Source: a virus
Virus record (IMG/VR): IMGVR_UViG_3300005253_000632
Location: 1 to 57,978 of that record
Length of the DNA: 57,978 bases
Direction: 5' to 3' (one strand)
In this document: one piece after another, positions 34,783-42,472 of the stretch
Layout: each line of letters starts with the position of its first letter
How positions within the stretch are numbered: position 1 is the first letter of the stretch
Made by a program: the position numbers and the translations under genes
The notes under the pieces: generated by a model
The model's input: the letters and a program-made list of their open reading frames with translations, nothing else
Told to the model about the DNA's origin: nothing
Databases searched by the model: none

Positions 34783-35067
34783 ATGGCAGCACGAACGAGA
34801 GTGATCTTGAACGATGCACAACGGAAAGAGGTCAAGAGCATGTGGGCGAAGGGCAAGGGCATGTCCAAGAAGGACCTGGCGACGAAGTTCACTGTCAGCA
34901 CGAGCACGATCGCCAACATTCTGGGGCCGGCTCCGGGCTCTATGAGCGGCAAGCGAAGGCGGGCAGCGGCGACTCCCGTAACCAAGCTGCACCCGATGAT
35001 CACGCTCTTCGACGAACACGGGAGGCTCTTTGTCCCGGCCAACAGGGTCGCGACCTATCTGGTTTGA
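34783..35067 (+). CDS. Small helix-turn-helix regulator
   Basis: 94 residues from ATG 34783 with CGAGGA. WAKGKGMSKKDLATKFTVS then TSTIANIL is a classic helix-turn-helix of the transposase/resolvase type; a basic RRRAAA linker follows. Ends 8 bp before structured element A, so it may be co-transcribed with that RNA. Target unknown. Confidence 0.65.
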   Translation: MAARTRVILNDAQRKEVKSMWAKGKGMSKKDLATKFTVSTSTIANILGPAPGSMSGKRRRAAATPVTKLHPMITLFDEHGRLFVPANRVATYLV

Positions 35068-35075
35068 CGGACATT

Positions 35076-35271
35076 GTGCGTCGGCCGGCGGCGTGGCAGC
35101 GTCGGGTAAGAGTGTTGGAGTAGCAGCCAGGTGTGAAAACTCCAGCAGTGTGGCCGCGAACCTGAGGAACAGAGAGGGCCACGAAACGGGGCAACCCGTG
35201 CTCTCGCAAGAACTGTCAAGCGAACGAGAGTGTTGGTGCCGGGTGGGGAATCCGGCCCGGCTGACGCGCAT
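35076..35271 (+). ncRNA. Structured repeat element, copy A
   Basis: 196 nt between genes. First 13 nt GTGCGTCGGCCGG can pair with the last ones (CCGGCTGACGCGCAT, one bulge). Inside are ACGGG-GCAA-CCCGT with a GNRA loop, CTCTCG...CGAGAG, GTGGCC...GGCCAC and GGAG...CTCC stems. The first 31 nt from 35077 match copy B exactly; the end GGAATCCGGCCCGGC matches copy C. No convincing reading frame. Called as putative structured RNA; it could instead be a mobile element remnant. Confidence 0.55.
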
Positions 35272-35365
35272 AAAACGAGCCGCAGTCCGTCACGTAGCTG
35301 CGGCCCGCCTATGGAAAACAAGCAACATGCACCCTAGCAACCTCATTGCTGCACGTCAAGGCCGA

Positions 35366-35380
35366 ATCTCCGCGGGAGAT
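35366..35380 (+). promoter_or_regulatory. Hairpin hiding a ribosome binding site
   Basis: ATCTCC-GCG-GGAGAT forms a perfect stem in which GGAGAT is the ribosome site of the gene at 35386, 5 nt from its ATG. Translation would depend on opening of the stem, for instance by a protein; CsrA binds GGA in such loops or stems. Inferred. Confidence 0.5.
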
Positions 35381-35385
35381 CCCCG

Positions 35386-35580
35386 ATGAGCGACACTAAA
35401 CCGTGCCCTGAATGCAACGGGAAGATGATTCAATGGCCCACGGGCGTCGTGTTGTGCTGTTATCCTCCCAAAACGCCGTGGATATGGAAGTGCGGTTGCG
35501 GCCATACCGAAAAGGGTGGCAAGTGGGTAGGCCAAACGGACGAACAGAGCTTTCAGGACGAATGGAAGGCAAGGCAATGA
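35386..35580 (+). CDS. Small zinc-ribbon protein, copy 1
   Basis: 64 residues: CPECNGKMIQWPTG ... WKCGCGHTEKGG. Two Cys pairs make a zinc ribbon. A close paralog is encoded leftward at 57378-57584. Its ribosome site lies in a hairpin. Confidence 0.65.
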   Translation: MSDTKPCPECNGKMIQWPTGVVLCCYPPKTPWIWKCGCGHTEKGGKWVGQTDEQSFQDEWKARQ

Positions 35581-35957
35581 GCGACACTGTTGGCCGGTTC
35601 GCCTGGCATTGCCACCACGATATGTTGCTCGAAATCCTGGTTGAGCCCCACGAAACACGTGTGGCACACATCACGGGCTGGAAGCGGGTGAGCGAGATTG
35701 CGACCCGCCTGCGGCTATTCGAGTTGGTTCAGGGTAAACTGCCGGATGAAGTAATTGCTGCTGGCAAGAACTACATCGCCGCGCGGGAGAACTGGGTCGT
35801 CATGCAGAAGAGAGGCAAGGCTGCGCTGGAGAGATACGTCGTTGCGCGGGAGAAGTGCGCCACCGCGATTGCCGGCCACGCCGACGAGATCAACGCCCTG
35901 CACGCTGCCGAGTGCCCGGACTGCCCGTGGAATGGTGTGACGATATTCCCTGAATGA
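35577..35957 (+). CDS. Hypothetical protein
   Basis: 126 residues from ATG 35577, overlapping the previous stop by 4 bp. FAWHCHHDMLLEILVEP and a helical middle; ends CPDCPWNGVTIFPE. No family recognised. Confidence 0.5.
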   Translation: MSDTVGRFAWHCHHDMLLEILVEPHETRVAHITGWKRVSEIATRLRLFELVQGKLPDEVIAAGKNYIAARENWVVMQKRGKAALERYVVAREKCATAIAGHADEINALHAAECPDCPWNGVTIFPE

Positions 35958-36090
35958 ATGACTCAAACGGCCGCAATGTGCGTAGATTTTACCTTGAAGT
36001 TTGCCAAAATGGCAGTCCGGGCGGCGGGTAGTTGGCGCTTGCACTTGGCGTGCGGTCCGACTACAATGCCTGCGTTCGGGAAACCGTACA

Positions 36091-36142
36091 GCCGCCCTGC
36101 GTCGCCTTTCTAGCCATTGGATCTCGCGGGGCGGTTTTTTGC
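36091..36142 (+). terminator. Terminator before the replication-like operon
   Basis: CCGCCCTGCG and CGCGGGGCGG pair over 10 positions with one mismatch around a 23-nt loop, followed by six T (36135-36140). A promoter begins 3-5 nt further on, so this is a terminator-promoter junction. Confidence 0.7.
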
Positions 36143-36144
36143 GC

Positions 36145-36172
36145 TTGACGGGGGCAGCGGGCGCAGTAGGAT
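36145..36172 (+). promoter_or_regulatory. Sigma70-type promoter
   Basis: TTGACG (36145-36150), 16-nt spacer, TAGGAT (36167-36172). Same spacing and -10 as promoters at 30248, 46510 and 57086. It drives the operon starting at 36243; a 29-residue leader frame (ATG 36180) also follows it. Confidence 0.65.
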
Positions 36173-36242
36173 ATGTGAATGATTCAATGGCGTTCATCAA
36201 ACCAATTCAACCCTACAGACAGCCAAATAGACTGGGGGCGAC

Positions 36243-37031
36243 ATGGCAGTGGCAACCGCAACCAATAAGAAGATGACCGAAGCCGACTACCGGGTGCGGC
36301 GCACACAGATCGACGAACAGGTCGAAGCCAAAGAAGAGCGCGTCAAGGCCTACGGCGATCAGGAGTTGGCAAAGTTGTTCTGGGCTTCCGGCTGGCTGCA
36401 AAAGGAGCTTGCGTCGCAGGAAGGCAAGTCAGAGCCGTGGGTGTGCTGTCGTCTGAGATTCGGATCGTTCCTAAACTGGCTCGAATCAGAGAAATTTACG
36501 GCGCGTAAATTTCAGCAAGTCGTATCCAAGAACCTGACTGAATTCCGCTTCCGCTCCTACTGGGAGCAGACCTCCGGTACCAAGGACACCGCCCGGTTTC
36601 GCAATGTGTGGAAGATGATGCAGGACGAAACGCAGTTGGTTCATCCCCGCGAAAAGACCCGCGACATCATCACCAAGAAATGCGACCCGCACGAGTGGTA
36701 CGCCGGGCAAGAGATACAAGAATTGACTGGCCTGACCGAGAAACAGGTCGCGAACGCAACCCAGCGAATGTATGACCTCGGGCTTTGCGAAACGAAACAA
36801 ACAGCGCACGGGCTTGCCTATCGCATTCGCAAAGGTGAAGGCCGCACCAAGATTGATACTGCCTGGCTCAAACAACTCCGCAAAGATGCGGACGCACTGA
36901 TCCGCAGTATCATCAAAAGCGCTACGGGCGACGAGGCGCGCTACAGCGCGACCGGCGTGGCCATCGACGCCGGGAAACTGAAAGACCTTATGAACGAACT
37001 CAAGGAACGAATCACGCCCAGCTCTGCATAG
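36243..37031 (+). CDS. Putative replication or partition-type DNA-binding protein
   Basis: 262 residues, ATG behind TGGGGGCG. ELAKLFWASGWLQKELASQE and EWYAGQEIQELTGLTEKQVA look like two winged-helix units; a long charged helix follows. The second unit resembles phage replication initiators. First gene after a strong promoter, next to a ParB-like gene and CCCAAT repeats. Function inferred from context only. Confidence 0.5.
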   Translation: MAVATATNKKMTEADYRVRRTQIDEQVEAKEERVKAYGDQELAKLFWASGWLQKELASQEGKSEPWVCCRLRFGSFLNWLESEKFTARKFQQVVSKNLTEFRFRSYWEQTSGTKDTARFRNVWKMMQDETQLVHPREKTRDIITKKCDPHEWYAGQEIQELTGLTEKQVANATQRMYDLGLCETKQTAHGLAYRIRKGEGRTKIDTAWLKQLRKDADALIRSIIKSATGDEARYSATGVAIDAGKLKDLMNELKERITPSSA

Positions 37032-37085
37032 GCCGTTGTTGGCCAAACGCATCCGGGCAACCTCTGCGTTTTTAGGAGTTTTGTT

Positions 37086-37946
37086 ATGGAATTGGTGAAA
37101 TCAGAAACAGTGGACCTCACCCCACGGTTGGCTCAGGAGTTTGCGTCAATGGCGCCCTCTCCAACCGAGCGGGAGTCGAGTGCCAAGAGGAAGAAGTTTC
37201 TGGAGAAGGAACACATGAGCGGACGGTTCAAGGCCGTCCACTGGGTCAAGGCCCAACTGAACGGGACAATATACCGCATGAATGGCCAGCACTCGGCGGG
37301 TATGTTGGTCGATCTCGACGGCACATTTCCGCAAGGAGCCAAGGCGCACATCGACACCTACAGCGTCGAGACGCCCAGCGAGTTGGCTCTGCTGTTCCGA
37401 ACCTTCGACTCGCGAAACTCGGCGCGGTCGGCACTCGACGTGTCCGGCGCGTACCAAGGGCTGAGTGAAGTGGCCGATGTGGATCGTCGTCTCGCCAAAA
37501 TGGCGCTAACTGGCATCGCATGGTTCAGCAAGACCATCGACAAGCAAGCCTTGCCAAGCGGGGACGATCTGTTTGATCTGTTTAGCAATGCAGATTACAA
37601 GGAGTTCATTGTCTTCTATGGGCAGGTGTGTTCGCCGCGAACCAAGACGCAAGAGCTGCAAACGGCTCCGGTGGTCGCCGCGATGTACGGGACGTTCCTC
37701 AGGAACGAGGAGCAGGCACGGGTCTTCTGGCCGGCTGTGGCCTTGAACAACGCAGCCGATGACAGCGACCCGGCCCAACTCCTCAGCACCCAACTGGTCG
37801 AGGTCCGCGAGAGCCTTGACGTTCGCTGGGGGCCGAAGACATACTACGCGAAATGTATCAAGGCGTGGAATGCTTTTCTGGGAGGCAAGCAGATCAACAG
37901 TCTCAAGGTCAACACCAAGAAGGAGCTGATCGGGATTCTGGCCTAA
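37086..37946 (+). CDS. ParB-like (DGQHR-type) protein
   Basis: 286 residues. TIYRMNGQHSAGMLVDL near residue 62 resembles the N-G-Q-H motif of ParB/Srx-fold CTP-binding or nuclease proteins; DSRNSARSALDVSGAY follows as a helical part. The rest is helical. Could act in partition, replication or as a nuclease. Begins 55 bp after the previous gene. Confidence moderate because the family border is loose. Confidence 0.55.
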   Translation: MELVKSETVDLTPRLAQEFASMAPSPTERESSAKRKKFLEKEHMSGRFKAVHWVKAQLNGTIYRMNGQHSAGMLVDLDGTFPQGAKAHIDTYSVETPSELALLFRTFDSRNSARSALDVSGAYQGLSEVADVDRRLAKMALTGIAWFSKTIDKQALPSGDDLFDLFSNADYKEFIVFYGQVCSPRTKTQELQTAPVVAAMYGTFLRNEEQARVFWPAVALNNAADDSDPAQLLSTQLVEVRESLDVRWGPKTYYAKCIKAWNAFLGGKQINSLKVNTKKELIGILA

Positions 37947-37994
37947 ACCGCTCGCCGATGCGCCCTGCGGGGCGTATCCGCCAGGAGTTTAGAC

Positions 37995-38144
37995 GTGAGC
38001 GAGACCTGCAAATTCCCCCAATGCCGCAGCCGAGAGATCGAGCTGATCTATCTCGGCAAGCCTTTATGCTTGAAGCATTGGCGAATGTTGTGCCGCAAGT
38101 ACGATGAGCCGCAGGACATCAAGAAGGTGCTGAAGATCCAATGA
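37995..38144 (+). CDS. Small Cys protein
   Basis: 49 residues from GTG 37995 with AGGAG eight nt upstream. CKFPQC then LCLKHWRMLC: four Cys and one His, probably one zinc finger. Ends at TGA 38142-38144. Confidence 0.55.
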   Translation: MSETCKFPQCRSREIELIYLGKPLCLKHWRMLCRKYDEPQDIKKVLKIQ

Positions 38145-38182
38145 GTGTCAGCCAATCCCGCCGCGAAGATTCGCAGATTTCT

Positions 38183-38222
38183 GCCAGCCGGCGGCGGGCA
38201 CAACATGCGGTGTCCGGCTGGC
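38183..38222 (+). terminator. Stem-loop in the intergenic gap
   Basis: GCCAGCCGG and CCGGCTGGC are perfect complements around 22 nt. It stands between the Cys protein gene and the repeat-rich gene; possibly a terminator though without U-tract. Confidence 0.4.
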
Positions 38223-38256
38223 GACGGCCGCCAAGGTCTAGTACGTCTGCCATGTG

Positions 38257-38271
38257 GGACTAGCCTAGTCC
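38257..38271. promoter_or_regulatory. Palindromic operator-like site
   Basis: GGACTAG-C-CTAGTCC, a perfect 15-nt palindrome about 35 bp upstream of the -35 of a strong promoter. Placement suits an activator or repressor site. Confidence 0.5.
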
Positions 38272-38305
38272 TATTTGTGAGTAAAAACGCCAGCACGGTA
38301 TGTTC

Positions 38306-38332
38306 TTGACATGTTTTGTGGTGCCGTATAAT
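38306..38332 (+). promoter_or_regulatory. Strong promoter with consensus boxes
   Basis: TTGACA (38306-38311), 15-nt spacer, TATAAT (38327-38332), both consensus. The first ATG is 14 nt past the -10, so the leader is very short. Confidence 0.75.
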
Positions 38333-38334
38333 AG

Positions 38335-38499
38335 CCCAATAACCCAATGGCTTTCCCAATACCCAATCCGAAACCTGTCCATAGGACACCCAATAACCAA
38401 TACCCAATGGCCAATAAGCCCAATACCCAAGTCAGCAATCCGAGCCGCGACGGTAGCCGATTGGGTATTGGGTGTTCTGTCGAACACAAGAGAATTGGG
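38335..38499. repeat. CCCAAT repeat cluster (iteron-like)
   Basis: Seven exact CCCAAT units at 38335, 38343, 38355, 38362, 38389, 38403 and 38419, with variants CCAAT at 38397 and 38411 and CCCAA at 38426. Three inverted copies ATTGGG lie at 38460, 38467 and 38494. Spacing is irregular (7-27 bp). The array begins at the transcription start and runs into the next gene. Dense repeats like this mark replication origins or multi-copy operators. Confidence 0.6.
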
Positions 38500-38826
38500 T
38501 TGGAGTTCAGGTCAAACGGCTGGCCGCATATCACCAATGCCATGTTGCGCGATGACTTCGCGCTCGTCGGCCTGTATGATTACTACGTCAGCGCGGGGTT
38601 CATGCCTGATACTGAGGAGGGACTTCTAATCTTATTCGAGGCTGCCCAGAACGCCATTGAGCACGGCAAACGCAACAAGCCCGGCCTGTTTGTTGCACGG
38701 CTGTGTGATTGGCGAACCCACAGACTGCACAGGATCAAGCACGCGACCTGCGACCGCGCTCATGCACGGCTGAAGCGTGCGCGTGGCCATGATGCCGTTG
38801 CGCCACGGGCAAAGGAGGCGAGATGA
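38347..38826 (+). CDS. Putative replication-associated protein over repeats
   Basis: 159 residues. The first 45 residues (PIPNPKPVHRTPNNQYP...) are encoded by the CCCAAT repeat DNA. Residues 55-159 form a helical domain: NGWPHITNAMLRDDFALVGL, then a basic end rich in Arg/His. A start at ATG 38407 would leave out part of the repeats. No family recognised; context suggests origin recognition. Confidence 0.45.
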   Translation: MAFPIPNPKPVHRTPNNQYPMANKPNTQVSNPSRDGSRLGIGCSVEHKRIGLEFRSNGWPHITNAMLRDDFALVGLYDYYVSAGFMPDTEEGLLILFEAAQNAIEHGKRNKPGLFVARLCDWRTHRLHRIKHATCDRAHARLKRARGHDAVAPRAKEAR

Positions 38827-39083
38827 GCGAGCCAGGCTGTACGGTCTGTACCCATCACATTAAGCCAATGAAGTTGTCCACTTGCAACAGTTGCAATCCT
38901 AGTGGTCGCTGTTCTTGTACGATCTGTGGGCTGCAAGCCGAGAACGCCGCCCTGCTCGCGGCGTGTGAGGATGCCGACATTTGGTTCGATCAGAACATGG
39001 CCTGCGAAACCAGTGCATCGTTTCAACGATTGCGGCACAAGTTCACCGCCGCAATCGCCAAGGCAAAGGAGGCCGAACGGTGA
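38823..39083 (+). CDS. Small modular phage protein, mosaic copy
   Basis: 86 residues. The first half (GCTVCTHHIKPMKL, CNSCNPSGRCSCTICG) matches the leftward gene at 56813-57079; the second half from nt 38952 to 39052 is identical to the gene at 32494-32751. So it joins two modules found apart elsewhere in the phage. Six or more Cys suggest zinc binding. Confidence 0.6.
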   Translation: MSEPGCTVCTHHIKPMKLSTCNSCNPSGRCSCTICGLQAENAALLAACEDADIWFDQNMACETSASFQRLRHKFTAAIAKAKEAER

Positions 39084-39322
39084 GCTACACTGATAACCGC
39101 AAACCGTGGACGTATCGAGGCTGGAACATCAGGCCCACGACGACAATCGGGTGGATGCGCGGACCCTATCAAGCCGATCGCCTTCTGCGGCAATGGGAAA
39201 TCGCGCGACCCGGACGTGGAACACGCAAGTATTCTCGCACCAAAGCGGGTGCGAGGGCTTACATCGACAAGGCCTGCGAACGCTCGGCCTGTCCTGAGCG
39301 CAGCCGAAGGGAGGCGACATGA
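39080..39322 (+). CDS. Small protein with chromosomal repeat tail
   Basis: 80 residues from GTG 39080. DNRKPWTYRGWNIRP and YSRTKAGARAYIDKA are shared with the leftward gene at 46292-46486. The last residues SACPERSRREAT come from CCTGAGCGCAGCCGAAGGG, a sequence common between genes in many bacterial chromosomes, apparently inserted at the 3' end. Confidence 0.55.
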   Translation: MSYTDNRKPWTYRGWNIRPTTTIGWMRGPYQADRLLRQWEIARPGRGTRKYSRTKAGARAYIDKACERSACPERSRREAT

Positions 39323-39347
39323 CCGCGACCAAACTGAAAGGACGAAC

Positions 39348-39650
39348 ATGAAGTATTCAATCAAGCCAATCACAATTGCCCCGAAGGTGTGGCTGGGCGT
39401 GGATGGAGATGGCGAGTGGCGTCTTTTTTATGCGAGCCGCAAGCCAGAGGATGAGTGGCACGTGTCTTCGGGCCGGCAGTGCTTGCTGGACTTCGCAGCA
39501 CTTGTTCTCCGAAACACAGAAGCGGTTGAACTTCTGATCATTTACCAACTGTATGGTTTGCTGCCCAGTATAGAGCAGTTCGACGACCGCGCCGTGCAGA
39601 AGCTCATCGACCGCGCGAACGAGCTGTGGACATTCGAGGTGGAGAAATGA
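39348..39650 (+). CDS. Hypothetical protein
   Basis: 100 residues from ATG 39348. Balanced composition, LRNTEAVELLIIYQLYGLLP helical. Just upstream, a 10-residue frame (ATG 39319) repeats the first codons of the gene at 39647, a trace of duplication. Confidence 0.5.
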   Translation: MKYSIKPITIAPKVWLGVDGDGEWRLFYASRKPEDEWHVSSGRQCLLDFAALVLRNTEAVELLIIYQLYGLLPSIEQFDDRAVQKLIDRANELWTFEVEK

Positions 39651-40282
39651 CCGCGACCAAGATGAAATCCTTGTGCCTGACCGGCCCGGAGGTCCGCACG
39701 CTGCTCAAGACCGGCAAGCTCGTGCAGTTTGTGGTGATGGAAGATGGGCCGACTGGCCCGTGCCGAGTTCAGTGGGATCAGGATGCGCTAGAGTTCTCGC
39801 ATTGGGATACCGGATACGAAGAGGATGGCGTTACAGTTGCCTGCCCCTTCGCCCCCGGCGAGCGGCGCTGGGTGAGGGAGGCGTGGGCAATTGTGTGGAC
39901 CAAGCATGAGCCGGACGAAGGTCAGACGATTTGGGATGTGCCGCACCGCATTGAATACAAGGCGGACAGCGACGCAAAATACCCCGGCAACTGGCCGGAT
40001 GATTGCGGGGATGATGAGGAATGCCCACGCTGGCAATCTCCGATGCACATGCCCCGCCGCGCATCCCGCCTCACCGTCGAGGTCGTCGCTGTCGAGGCGA
40101 TGCAGATTCAAGAGGCGAGCGAGACAGATGTCAGGCAAATGGGCCTAGCGATTTTACCGGAGACGGTCCACGATCGACCGGAACTGTGGGCGGTGTTGGG
40201 AGAGTCCTGGGACGCCGCCCACGCCAAGCCGGAAGAGAAGTGGGACGCGAACCCGTGGTGCTGGAAGGTGACGCATGACTGA
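39647..40282 (+). CDS. ASCH-like phage protein
   Basis: 211 residues. CPFAPGERRWVREAWAI, RIEYKADSD, SPMHMPRRASRLTVEVVAVE and a final WDANPWCWKVT match a widespread phage family with an ASCH-like fold, in which WVRE and NPW-x-W-V are fixed. Probably binds RNA or modified nucleotides. Adjacent genes are unrelated small ones. Confidence 0.75.
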   Translation: MTATKMKSLCLTGPEVRTLLKTGKLVQFVVMEDGPTGPCRVQWDQDALEFSHWDTGYEEDGVTVACPFAPGERRWVREAWAIVWTKHEPDEGQTIWDVPHRIEYKADSDAKYPGNWPDDCGDDEECPRWQSPMHMPRRASRLTVEVVAVEAMQIQEASETDVRQMGLAILPETVHDRPELWAVLGESWDAAHAKPEEKWDANPWCWKVTHD

Positions 40283-40646
40283 CAAGGTGGCGAAGCCAAT
40301 TCCGCCGAAAACAGAAGATGAGCTGAAGCAACTTGTGCGCGATCTGGTAAGCGGGAGGGTGTTCGTCAACAGCATGATTCCCGAAGGCGAGACACGTGCT
40401 CTGGGCATGGTTTTCATGGTCCTCAGCCTGGGCGGGCTGGAAGGCATTGACACGTCCACGATTGGACAGATTTGCGAATATTACCACAAGGCCGGGCTAG
40501 GTAGCATCAACGGCTTCCCGATGTTCTATTCGGCGCAACTAATCAACGTCGAAGACTGGGCCAAGGTGATATCAATGGCTAATGCGATCGAGGCTGCGAC
40601 GACGGCAGTCTTGAAAGGCAATGCCCAAGGCGTGCTGAAAGGGTGA
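40275..40646 (+). CDS. Hypothetical helical protein
   Basis: 123 residues, ATG 40275 overlapping the ASCH-like gene. Helical with MVFMVLSLGGLEGIDTS and a Gly-rich end. No family recognised. Confidence 0.5.
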   Translation: MTDKVAKPIPPKTEDELKQLVRDLVSGRVFVNSMIPEGETRALGMVFMVLSLGGLEGIDTSTIGQICEYYHKAGLGSINGFPMFYSAQLINVEDWAKVISMANAIEAATTAVLKGNAQGVLKG

Positions 40647-40649
40647 GTG

Positions 40650-40862
40650 ATGGACAAGGCTGGTTGTTGGTTAGCGGGCGTGGTCTGTGGCTTGTTGGCG
40701 TGCTTTGTGTTCTATGCTTTTGGGCTGCGGCCAGAAGCGAGAGGAATAGGCTATCGCAATGGGCAGATAGATGCGGCAAACGGCGTGATGAAGTACGAGC
40801 TACGCGAACAGGACGACGGGACGACAAGCTGGGAGCGGAAAGGCGATGATGCGAATGACTGA
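40650..40862 (+). CDS. Small membrane protein
   Basis: 70 residues from ATG 40650. One membrane segment near residues 6-24 (CWLAGVVCGLLACFVFYAF), then RNGQIDAANG, a motif of small phage membrane proteins, and a polar end. Confidence 0.55.
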   Translation: MDKAGCWLAGVVCGLLACFVFYAFGLRPEARGIGYRNGQIDAANGVMKYELREQDDGTTSWERKGDDAND

Positions 40863-40980
40863 ATTGTGGGCGTCAATCCCCGAGTGGTTGCAAGTGATGC
40901 TACTGTTGGCCGTCGTAGTGCCATTCGTTATGTTCGTCGTTTGCGAAGGGTTCTTTCGGTTTTTCGCTGGGAGGCGGTGA
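40846..40980 (+). CDS. Tiny membrane protein
   Basis: 44 residues, MMRMTELWASIPEWLQVMLL then a second hydrophobic run (VVVPFVMFVV) and a basic end. Overlaps the previous gene by 17 bp and the next by one base. Confidence 0.5.
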   Translation: MMRMTELWASIPEWLQVMLLLAVVVPFVMFVVCEGFFRFFAGRR

Positions 40981-41141
40981 TGCGAAATGAAACGTGCGAA
41001 TGGAATGGTGCCAGTTGGGCAACGTGGAACGTACGGACAACTAATGTAACCCCGCCCCGTCTGCTGTCGTGCTGGCACTCCTGTGTGGAGGATGACTCCC
41101 ACAAGAGGCTATTCCAGTTACGGCAGCGGCGGGGCGGATGA
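40980..41141 (+). CDS. Small Trp/Cys protein
   Basis: 53 residues, beginning RNETCEWNGASWATWNV and containing CWHSCVEDD. The start overlaps the previous stop (TGATG). No family recognised. Confidence 0.45.
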   Translation: MRNETCEWNGASWATWNVRTTNVTPPRLLSCWHSCVEDDSHKRLFQLRQRRGG

Positions 41142-41156
41142 TTCGAGGACAGTGAA

Positions 41157-41453
41157 ATGAAAACGATAACAGTAACGGAGTTCAAAGGACACAAGGAGAA
41201 AATTACAATGATTCTATGCGACAAGTGCAAAGAGAAAAACGTAGAGACTCCAATCGAAACAACCGGCGTGCCGAATGTCGATGTTGCGAGTCGCCACAAA
41301 GCCACCCTGTTTGTGACTTTCATGGTTGCTGAGGGCGACATTTGCGAAGTAAGCGATTCTGAGATGTTTGCCAAAGAATTCGAGGGCGATTGGTGCCAGA
41401 GTTGTGTTTGCGAGAAGTTGCTGGAGCTGTTAAGCGCGACCAAGGGCGGATGA
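41157..41453 (+). CDS. Small Cys-pair protein
   Basis: 98 residues. CDKCKEKN near residue 21 and CQSCVCEKLLELL near the end are likely zinc ligands. ATG 41208 would be an alternative start (MILCDKC). Confidence 0.5.
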   Translation: MKTITVTEFKGHKEKITMILCDKCKEKNVETPIETTGVPNVDVASRHKATLFVTFMVAEGDICEVSDSEMFAKEFEGDWCQSCVCEKLLELLSATKGG

Positions 41454-41487
41454 TTCGAGCGGGCGCGGCCCGTGAAAGGTGATGGTG

Positions 41488-41670
41488 ATGGCGAACAAAG
41501 ACCTGAAACTCCGTCCACATCGTATTCGTGGGCGCGATGATGTGTGGTGGTACGAGGACCCCAAAGGTATTGATATCTGTTACAAGCGGAATCACTTTGT
41601 CGTTCCGTGGCGAGCGATACGCAGTGCGCTTGCCCGAAAAGACAGCCACACAACGAAGAAGGCCAAGTGA
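41488..41670 (+). CDS. Hypothetical basic protein
   Basis: 60 residues from ATG 41488 (GAAAGG upstream). Basic and aromatic: RGRDDVWWYEDPKGIDICYK. Ends 5 bp before structured element B. Confidence 0.5.
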   Translation: MANKDLKLRPHRIRGRDDVWWYEDPKGIDICYKRNHFVVPWRAIRSALARKDSHTTKKAK

Positions 41671-41674
41671 AATG

Positions 41675-41843
41675 ATGCGTCGGCCGGCGGCGTGGCAGCG
41701 TCGGGTTCGGGCTTGACGGGAGCGGGCCTTGCCAACCCGTGCGGGGCTGTAATGGACATGCGTCTTTGATTGATCACATTGGCGTGAGGGTCCGTTCTTC
41801 GCCTTAACAAGGTACAGCGGGAAGCCCGGCCCGGCCGATGCGT
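41675..41843 (+). ncRNA. Structured repeat element, copy B
   Basis: 169 nt. ATGCGTCGGCCGG at the start pairs fully (two G-U) with CCGGCCGATGCGT at the end, followed by TTTTT. ACGGG...CCCGT lies inside. Its 5' 31 nt equal copy A. A GAAAGG ribosome site of the next gene stands right after, as in copy C, so it may be a structured leader. Confidence 0.55.
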
Positions 41844-41863
41844 TTTTTGAAAGGTAGATGACG

Positions 41864-42472
41864 ATGAGCAGCAGCAAGCCGGAAGCGAAACATGAGCCAC
41901 TAACGAATGCAGAGCTAGTTATTCTGGCCAATAGAGAATACGACGTTGAGCACATCGGCGAACGCGCCGTCGCCGAAATCCGCGAGCTAGGGAGCGAGAA
42001 GGCCGCCCTGCTCGCGGCGCTGGAGACGTACGGGGTACACTATGAAAGTTGCCCACACCTGATGCACAACGTCGTCCCGGCCGATGTGCCAGAAGGGACG
42101 CTTTGCACCTGTGGCCTCGACGCCGAGCTCGCGTCGGGCGGGAAAGCTGATAGCCATCAGCGATCAGCGGTCAGCGATCAGCCGGAAGGGGAGATAATAA
42201 ATCCCCCGGACGTGGTGACGGCCGTATATCAGATATTGGCCCGTGTGGCTGGCGATTCAGAGGGGCCTTACGGGACCGACGAATTAGTGGTCGATCTGAA
42301 CGCAATCTTAGCCGCCGTCGAACCGGCGGCTTCGGATGTGCAGGCGCAGTGCGAGAGTGAACCTGGGCCACCTTACGTTGACCCGTTCAAAGAGCCGTAT
42401 GGAGCCGAACCGGCTAGGGATGAGATGCCCGAAGCCACTCAGCCGGAGGCCCCGGCGAAGGAGAAAACATGA
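41864..42472 (+). CDS. Hypothetical protein with KAALLAAL module
   Basis: 202 residues from ATG 41864, behind element B. LTNAELVILANREYDVEHIG, then SEKAALLAALETYG as in small modular phage proteins, CPHL and CTCG pairs, and a Pro/Glu-rich end. Nt 42150-42181 carry a GATCAGC-type simple repeat (residues SHQRSAVSDQ), a sequence frequent in bacterial chromosomes. Confidence 0.5.
   Translation: MSSSKPEAKHEPLTNAELVILANREYDVEHIGERAVAEIRELGSEKAALLAALETYGVHYESCPHLMHNVVPADVPEGTLCTCGLDAELASGGKADSHQRSAVSDQPEGEIINPPDVVTAVYQILARVAGDSEGPYGTDELVVDLNAILAAVEPAASDVQAQCESEPGPPYVDPFKEPYGAEPARDEMPEATQPEAPAKEKT

Noticed and set aside
35076-35385. Rightward reading frame through element A
   Set aside because: Product is Arg/Ser-rich with no relation in the frame used by copies B and C; stem structure explains the conservation better.
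38335-38499. CRISPR array
   Set aside because: Units are 6-8 nt with irregular spacing and no spacers; iteron or operator cluster fits better.
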